From assembly GCA_018287875.1 (NCBI GenBank), contig JAGVVL010000009.1, forward strand, positions 372,001 through 436,000: a DNA stretch of 64,000 nucleotides, written 5' to 3'. This document shows positions 58,829 to 64,000 of this stretch, in pieces. This stretch comes from Nigrospora sphaerica (Eukaryota > Ascomycota > Sordariomycetes > Amphisphaeriales > Apiosporaceae). A program made the position numbers and the translations under genes. Position 1 is the first letter of the stretch. Every line of letters starts with the position of its first letter. The notes beneath the pieces were generated by a model that was not told the DNA's origin, did no database searches, and was given only the letters and a program-made list of their open reading frames with translations.

Positions 58829-59078
58829 GGATATGAATGGTTTCCGATGGGCTGCGGGACTGTTTAAAGACAGGATGAGCTAGGATGCATTGGCAGTCAA
58901 GGAGACAGTAGAGTCTCTAAGAGGCTGCTGCGACGCCGTCCACGTGACGTAAGACGAATCTCGGCGCTACGACTGCACGTACGGAGGGGCAGAACCCCGC
59001 ATCGATCTGATTGATGTGACCATCTGAATCTTTCATGAGCACTCTTTGCTCGTCAACCGGTGTGCCATCGAATCGAGC
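58829..59078. promoter_or_regulatory. shared divergent promoter of the NLR and effector genes
   Basis: Only 250 bp separate the two divergent start codons. The genes must share upstream control sequence, which supports coordinate expression of receptor and effector. I see no strong TATA or CCAAT box. Confidence 0.6.
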
Positions 59079-59976
59079 ATGGCCGACCCATTCAGTATCG
59101 CGACAGGCGTGGTTGGCATTGTGATCCCAGCGCTCCATGCGACACGGCTTCTGCTGGACGACCTTCGAAAGATCTCCGAGGCTCCCTCCACTGTGAAAGC
59201 GCTCCGCGACGATGTTGGCTTTGTCGAAGGGACGCTGGAGTCCCTGAAAGCCGTCAGTCAGCCGCAATGGACCGCCCTGGGCACAACGGTGGCCGAGCAA
59301 TCGGAGCATGCAATTGCGTCCTGCACGGCATCCTGCACCGAGTTCAGGGCCGACCTGCAACGTTGGACCCGGCATTCTACTGGTGGCGACATCTCGTGGC
59401 GAGATAAAGCCAGCCTAGGTTTCTTCCGAGAGAGCCAGATCAAGGCGATGTCTGAACAGCTTCAGAAGTATCGTGCGACTCTGACCCTCGTAATCAGCAC
59501 AGCGACACTGTAGGTATACCTGTTTTCGCCGTATAGGAGGCCTACTAACATGTAGTATTAGGCATGGCTCGATTCGCGGCCAACGTGTCACCGAGGAGTT
59601 GAAGGCGGCAATCACCGACAAGGAGAAGAACATCACCGATTCAATCACTGGCACTGATCAGCAGCTCACGACGGTAGACACCCGCCTTCAGCAGCTCCAT
59701 TCTATAGAAGGTCGAGGTCAGAATATTAGTGGCACGGTAGACGAGGACGAAGCTGGCATGCGACGCGTGATCGGGGAAGAACAGGCAATGCTGCGCGTGC
59801 TACTGGCGCTGCTAGAGGGGCTGAAGGTGAAGACGCAGGAAGAAGCGAAAAAGATGGCCGATGAAGAACAGAAGCAGTCAACGCATGTGACGTTTGGCGA
59901 CAACAACTCTGGCTTTCAGTTAGGTGCGAATAGCGGATCCATCTCGGGGTTCACGTTCGGAGGTCGCGGCGTGTAG
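59079..59976 (+). CDS. HeLo-like effector with C-terminal amyloid motif
   Basis: Exons 59079-59509 and 59562-59976 join through a 52-nt intron with CTAAC, giving 281 aa. The N-terminus (MADPFSIATGVVGIVIPALH, then LLDDLRKISEAPSTVKALRDD) matches the fungal N-terminal domain group that includes HeLo-like domains. A long helical/coiled part follows (KEKNITDSITGTDQQL, MLRVLLALLEGLKVKTQEEA). Residues about 252-281 hold FGDNNSGFQLGANSGSI and a Gly-rich end. The divergent NLR has the same motif at its N-terminus, so this is probably its membrane-acting or death-inducing partner. There is no nucleotide-binding domain of its own. Confidence 0.9.
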
Positions 59977-60402
59977 GTCATTCAGCGGGTTTGTCATCCA
60001 CAGGTGTGGAGGCTATCGATTTGTGTTTCTATCCGGCAAGGGAAGACAGGCTACAGCAGGAACCACCAGGCCCTGCTAGCGTGCCTCCTTCCATGCCAGC
60101 AGCGCACGACAATCTGAAACATCCATTCATCCCCATTGAAAAGCTAGATAGAACCTAGAACCGTGAAGGCATCAAGCCACTTTAATCACGATGCATTCCT
60201 CCCAAAGCTCGTTAAGACCCATGGCATTTAGTTCGCATTCCAATGAAAAGATGCACGAGGCGGAGAAGTCACGTGATGGTAACCGTCAGCATTCCAGTGG
60301 AGGGCACCAGAGTTGCTGCCTGGCCGCCCTTTGCCTCCAGTGAAGCGTCGTGACCGACCGATCGACATTGACCATCACAGCCCTATCGCCAATCAAACCA
60401 CC
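59977..60402. other. intergenic
   Basis: Lies between the effector gene and the unknown gene at 60403. No coding or repeat features seen; its right half should hold the next promoter. Confidence 0.4.
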
Positions 60403-61608
60403 ATGCGGAACGCTAGTCTTGACGAGCTCGAGTTCGAGCTCGATGAAGAAACCCAGGAGTGTCCAGAGCTGGATGACGACCCGCTCGTCCCGCCATCGAG
60501 TGACGTGGGATCTGCCTTGGGTCTGCGCTACAACGTAACATGGAAGCTGCACCTGCGCAAAGGGAGGCTCACGATGCTCACAGAAGACACTATAGAGGAC
60601 GTCGACATGGCGCCCGGTGCCTACTGGAGCCAGGTTCTGGAATCTGAACTCGCGACCATCGTAGCGAGCAAAGTGCCTGCGCCCGACTACCAACCCGACG
60701 AGACGAGGATCGTGGTATCCACTTCCAAACGCGGCGAGCCTGACTTCCCGAAACGCTTCAACCCTCTGAAGATTGACTGGGCGATTGTTGAAAACAAGTT
60801 GAGGACATGGTCCGACCAGGGAAACAATCTGACGGTCGCGATGTCGTTCATATACAAGGAGAGTCAGCAAGCGATCGCCAGCAAGACCAACAAGACAGGG
60901 CGTGGGGCCACGAAGAGGCAGCTTGCTGCGAGGGATAAGCTGGTTACTCAGCAAGAAGCGACCGGTGCGCGGCCGGTCTGGAAGGATGTATACGAACTGC
61001 TAGAGTGCTCGGGTGCTTTTTGCACCAACCAGGGCTTCTCGTGCTGGCGCGACCCCATCAGCAAGAAGCACCATAAGCTAGATTCCCACATCATGGATAA
61101 GCTGGTGGATTACGCCGAGGAGGGCAACACACTGGCTCACCATGACGATGTCCCCGAAGCGATCCGGGAGCTGATCTATAGACACGAAGAGGAAGAAACC
61201 ACACGTCGGCAGCGGAAGCGCAAGGCATCGGATGCTTCGCATAGGGCTGTTCGCGTCTGCTGTGGACACCACACCGGTTCGGCAGACGGCCCGGGCCGGC
61301 TTAAGGACGAAACACAGGGCCCAGGTCGCAGGGTAGACCAAGCGAAGCTGAACTTTCCTATGGCGGTAGACGAGGCGTCGGAAGCGTATTGTGATTGGCT
61401 TTGTGCGCAGGTTACTAAGCGAACATGGCAGGAGGCCTATCGGTTGGCGTGCAAGGTGACGGTCGATAAAGGCTACGATCTCCAGCGGCTGCACACGACG
61501 CAGAGCGTGGATGCGAAGATGCTGGTCGCCCACGGGGTCTTGCCGGGCATCGCCCTCCAGTATGTGAGCAGGATCAAGGAATGGCTGGACGGCCTTGCTA
61601 CAGACTAG
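60403..61608 (+). CDS. uncharacterised fungal protein, 401 aa
   Basis: Single exon starting at ATG 60403 in good context (ACCACCATG). The acidic start (LDELEFELDEETQE) is followed by a beta-rich region (RYNVTWKLHLRKGRLTML) and a mixed region with LKIDWAIVENKLRTW. Next is SGAFCTNQGFSCWRD, then HKLDSHIMDKLVDYAEEGN and a basic helix (RRQRKRK). This order recalls a large family of fungal proteins of unknown role that are often multi-copy. No catalytic motif is seen. The stop is only 17 bp from the stop of the converging transposase gene, so a link with that element is possible. Confidence 0.65.
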   Translation: MRNASLDELEFELDEETQECPELDDDPLVPPSSDVGSALGLRYNVTWKLHLRKGRLTMLTEDTIEDVDMAPGAYWSQVLESELATIVASKVPAPDYQPDETRIVVSTSKRGEPDFPKRFNPLKIDWAIVENKLRTWSDQGNNLTVAMSFIYKESQQAIASKTNKTGRGATKRQLAARDKLVTQQEATGARPVWKDVYELLECSGAFCTNQGFSCWRDPISKKHHKLDSHIMDKLVDYAEEGNTLAHHDDVPEAIRELIYRHEEEETTRRQRKRKASDASHRAVRVCCGHHTGSADGPGRLKDETQGPGRRVDQAKLNFPMAVDEASEAYCDWLCAQVTKRTWQEAYRLACKVTVDKGYDLQRLHTTQSVDAKMLVAHGVLPGIALQYVSRIKEWLDGLATD

Positions 61609-61625
61609 AAGTGCGACTCTTTTCC

Positions 61626-62633
61626 TTATAGATCGGTCTGCGACCCGAATCCGGGTGCTTGCTCAATATAATGCCCTGCCTTGCGAAAATGACCTTCGGC
61701 GCTGCTCTGTCGGCTGCCTACCGCCTTAACACACGCCTTCACGTATGCCTCAAAGCTCCTACGTATGAGGCTTCTCTGTTCCTTGTGCTGCGACTTGGCG
61801 TATGTCTTGAGCTCCCCAAAGAACTCTTCGATCGGGTTCGTGGTCGGGCTATACGGTGCTAGGAACTCTACCTTGACGCCTGCATCCTCACATATCTGCG
61901 TGATCTTTTCGGCATCGTGGAAGCCCGCATTGTCCATGACAAGCACCGTCTCAGGCTCGGGCCACCGGCCGCAGTGACGGAGCAACTGTTCAATGAAGTC
62001 TTCAAATGTGGCTTTGTCGGTCGATCCGGGGAATACACGAGCTAGCTTGACGCCTCGCTGCGTGTATGCCGCGAGGATTTGCACCCGATCCTCGCGCTGA
62101 AATCGAGCCTTCTGTACCGGCGCCGTCCCTTCCTTAGCCCATCCCTTTCGTCGAAATACGCACGGCTTATCGATGCCCGACTCGTCTATGAACACTAAAT
62201 GGTATGACCGGCAGCCTGCCATCTTGAGTCTGTATTGATAGAAGTGTCGCAGCTCGGGCTTCTGCTGTTGCGCGACACGGCGCATCGTCTTCCAGGTCAT
62301 TCGGTCGGCCTGCAGCGCCCGGGTGATGCTCGTCACCGAGACGTCTTCGTCAAACTTGTCGCGGACAAAAGCGACCATCTCACGCCGCACCATATCAGGT
62401 TCTTTTATAAGCTGGCTACAAAGCGCATCGCGTATCACGGGGGTAATCGTAGGGTCCGGGCCGGTGCGGCTCGAAGGAACGGTCGTGGTGCCGAATCGGG
62501 AGTGCGTCGATCGGGCGCGGCGAACGGCGCGTGTCGTGCAGGGAACACTTTCGGCAATGTCTTCGTTCGAGAATCCGCGGAGGATCATAGAGAGGATCTG
62601 CTCGTGATGAACTTTGGATAGCCGGGGCGCCAT
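61626..62633 (-). CDS. Tc1/mariner-type (DD34E) transposase
   Basis: The ATG at 62633 gives 335 aa. A helix-turn-helix start (HHEQILSMILRGFSNEDIAE) is followed by the DDE catalytic domain: first Asp in YHLVFIDESG, second in VLVMDNAGFH, and Glu in PTTNPIEEFFGELK, with 34 residues between the last two. The frame is intact. I found no terminal inverted repeats close by: the left side has only 17 bp before the neighbouring gene, and the right side to 62950 shows no match. The element may be end-truncated, or the transposase domesticated or recently immobilised. Confidence 0.9.
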   Translation of the reverse strand: MAPRLSKVHHEQILSMILRGFSNEDIAESVPCTTRAVRRARSTHSRFGTTTVPSSRTGPDPTITPVIRDALCSQLIKEPDMVRREMVAFVRDKFDEDVSVTSITRALQADRMTWKTMRRVAQQQKPELRHFYQYRLKMAGCRSYHLVFIDESGIDKPCVFRRKGWAKEGTAPVQKARFQREDRVQILAAYTQRGVKLARVFPGSTDKATFEDFIEQLLRHCGRWPEPETVLVMDNAGFHDAEKITQICEDAGVKVEFLAPYSPTTNPIEEFFGELKTYAKSQHKEQRSLIRRSFEAYVKACVKAVGSRQSSAEGHFRKAGHYIEQAPGFGSQTDL

Positions 62634-63489
62634 AATAATGCTTTTGATGCTTACGCGCTTTCTAGACTTGTCAGAGTCCGGAAGCGGCTGGCGAACAAGG
62701 AAGAAAAACGGTGCCGCAACTAGGTGGTCAGCGCTGTGAGTCATCTTTGGAATGGACCTGAAACCAGCCGCTGTTAGGCGGTGGTCAGCAGCAGTACCTC
62801 CCGCTACTAGCGCCGCACTGTCCATAAGCTTACCCCGGGCCCCACATTCCATAAAAGTCCATTTTTTGGACCTGGACGCTGAACATGAACCCCACTGTAG
62901 CGATAGACTTCATTTCTATACAAAACTTTCGTTAGTCACGAATATTTCACTTGGGTACATAACTTCTGAATTGATCGTATTATCGGATCAAACTGAGGTT
63001 CCAGCTAAGCTATGTGACATAATTCTTGAATCTATCCATCCCACTCAGCCCTCCTGGACCTCTTTCACCTGTTGTGACAAAGGGAGTCGAAGGCAGAAGG
63101 CGGGCATGCGTGCGGAAGAATGAACGAAACCACCCAGGGGCGTTAAAAAATAAGCGAAAGACTCCAGGACCTGTCTCTCAATATGCCCACTTAAGGTAAA
63201 ACGCGAGGATTTGATGCCCACTCTTGATATTACGTATGTATGTATATACTGTATCTACGCATACGTGTACGTGCATATTGGCAGGGTCGAGTAACCAAGG
63301 TCGAGCGTCCGATTAGTGAAATAACTCATTAGCGGAAGAAACGGAGGAGAAGAAAGAAGCGCCGTCTCTTGAGGGTGTGCAGAACGGCAGTCGGACAGGC
63401 GGGGCAGGTGATGTACACGAACCAAAGCGACCAAAACCAGAGCAGGGTCGTTTTGGGCACCATAGCGGCTGTATCACCTCACCTACAGG
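62634..63489. other. intergenic, with a short TATG/TACG-rich tract
   Basis: No gene is supported. The complementary blocks TCCA and TGGA flank a T run near 62860. At 63232-63280 alternating purine-pyrimidine DNA (GTATGTATATAC, TACGTGTACGTGCATAT) could adopt Z-form or cruciform structure. Confidence 0.4.
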
Positions 63490-63748
63490 GCTGGGCTCCA
63501 CTGTCGACGCCGGAATGGACAGCGGCCAAGGTGGGAACTGAGCCACTTCCGACCCAGCGCGGGGTGCGTCGCTTCCAACTCAGCCTCTCGTGCGCAACCT
63601 CTCCCGCTACAACGACGTCCAGGCAATATCAACACTTAGTCGCCTTTGAACCCGGCGTGGGGCAACTATTTCAGCATGGGCGCCGCAACGAGCATCACGC
63701 CGACTATCGTACGGCCTAGAAGCCGATTCCGTCAACCCTAGCGCGACC

Positions 63749-63925
63749 ATGGCCCATAGCAAGGGCCAGAAGGACAAGATTCGGAAGAGCGGCCTGTCTC
63801 TTCGGAACAAAGCAATCAAGCTGGGCCAACAGTGTGATGTCTTCAGCGTGCTCGCGTACTGGAACCCAACGCATAAGAGGATGGAGGCGGTGATGCATCT
63901 CCCGCGCGGCCAGACATTAAGTTAG
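63749..63925 (+). CDS. MADS/SRF-like microprotein, copy 2
   Basis: The ATG at 63749 (GACCATGGCC) gives 58 aa, starting MAHSKGQKDKIRKSG and containing SLRNKAIKLGQQCDVFSVLA. It matches the copy at 36272-36529 and here stops just after RGQTLS. Upstream sequence from 63490 also matches that copy, but a 4-base difference near 63713 breaks the longer upstream frame. The last bases of the window after the stop are C-rich (63931-63966). The fold assignment is tentative. Confidence 0.5.
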   Translation: MAHSKGQKDKIRKSGLSLRNKAIKLGQQCDVFSVLAYWNPTHKRMEAVMHLPRGQTLS

Positions 63926-64000
63926 AGGACCCCCATTTGGCCCCCCCCCACATTTGGCCCCCCTTAGCTTAATCGTACGAAAATCAACCTTGCTACTTCA

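Noticed and set aside
1..64000. tRNA or rRNA genes
   Set aside because: No A/B-box pair with a foldable cloverleaf and no 5S-like block was recognised by eye; a tRNA scan would be decisive.

Overview
The window looks like a filamentous ascomycete, most likely a sordariomycete of the Hypocreales type. Genes are split by short introns of about 45-75 nt with GT..AG ends and CTAAC-like branch points. Families present are typical of these fungi: a P450-reductase fusion, a PDR-type ABC transporter, a GT31-like glycosyltransferase, NLR/STAND proteins, a HET domain, small secreted proteins, and Tad-like LINE and Copia retroelements. Genus assignment is not possible from sequence reading alone.

Layout. 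1-4.7 kb: a LINE 3' half running into a Copia RNase H fragment, a small intron-containing Cys-rich gene on the other strand, and a Copia-type LTR. 5.8-21.4 kb: the main host-gene block, with a membrane protein, a CYP505-type P450/reductase fusion, a full-size PDR transporter, a small secreted Cys-rich protein and a GT31-like type II membrane glycosyltransferase. Three of these genes carry nine apparent one-base deletions, eight in mononucleotide runs and one in a GG pair. 21.4-28.5 kb: two diverged copies of an unassigned repeat, one holding a solo LTR with a perfect 5-bp target duplication. 28.5-34 kb: an island of minisatellites. 34-38 kb: small genes of unknown function, including a MADS-like microprotein whose repeat recurs at the window end. 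38.5-41.2 kb: a broken NACHT-WD40 gene joined tail to tail to a truncated N-terminal domain gene. 41.4-47.3 kb: a diverged repeat copy, a secreted double-psi beta-barrel protein, a LINE fragment and a BTB/POZ gene. 48.3-53.5 kb: Copia RT, then a nearly full LINE, then a HET-domain fragment fused at the LINE break. 54-64 kb: a single-pass membrane protein, the NLR/effector pair, an unknown 401-aa gene, a DD34E transposase and the second MADS-like microprotein.

The most interesting system is at 55.2-60.0 kb. Two genes diverge from a 250-bp shared promoter. The minus-strand gene is an NB-ARC-TPR receptor of about 1171 aa. Its short first exon encodes the motif FGDxNxGFQxGxNSGSI before the nucleotide-binding domain. 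The plus-strand gene is a 281-aa protein with a HeLo-like N-terminal domain and the same motif at its extreme C-terminus. This is the arrangement expected of fungal amyloid-signalling NLR/effector pairs (HET-S/NWD2 type; the motif resembles the sigma class): the receptor oligomerises on ligand, its N-terminal motif templates amyloid folding of the effector motif, and the HeLo-like domain is activated. The receptor has 12 nearly identical 42-residue TPR units that vary only at a few two- or three-state positions, a strong sign of a fast-evolving recognition surface. Three further incompatibility or STAND gene fragments lie within 20 kb, so the region looks like a birth-and-death area for nonself-recognition genes.
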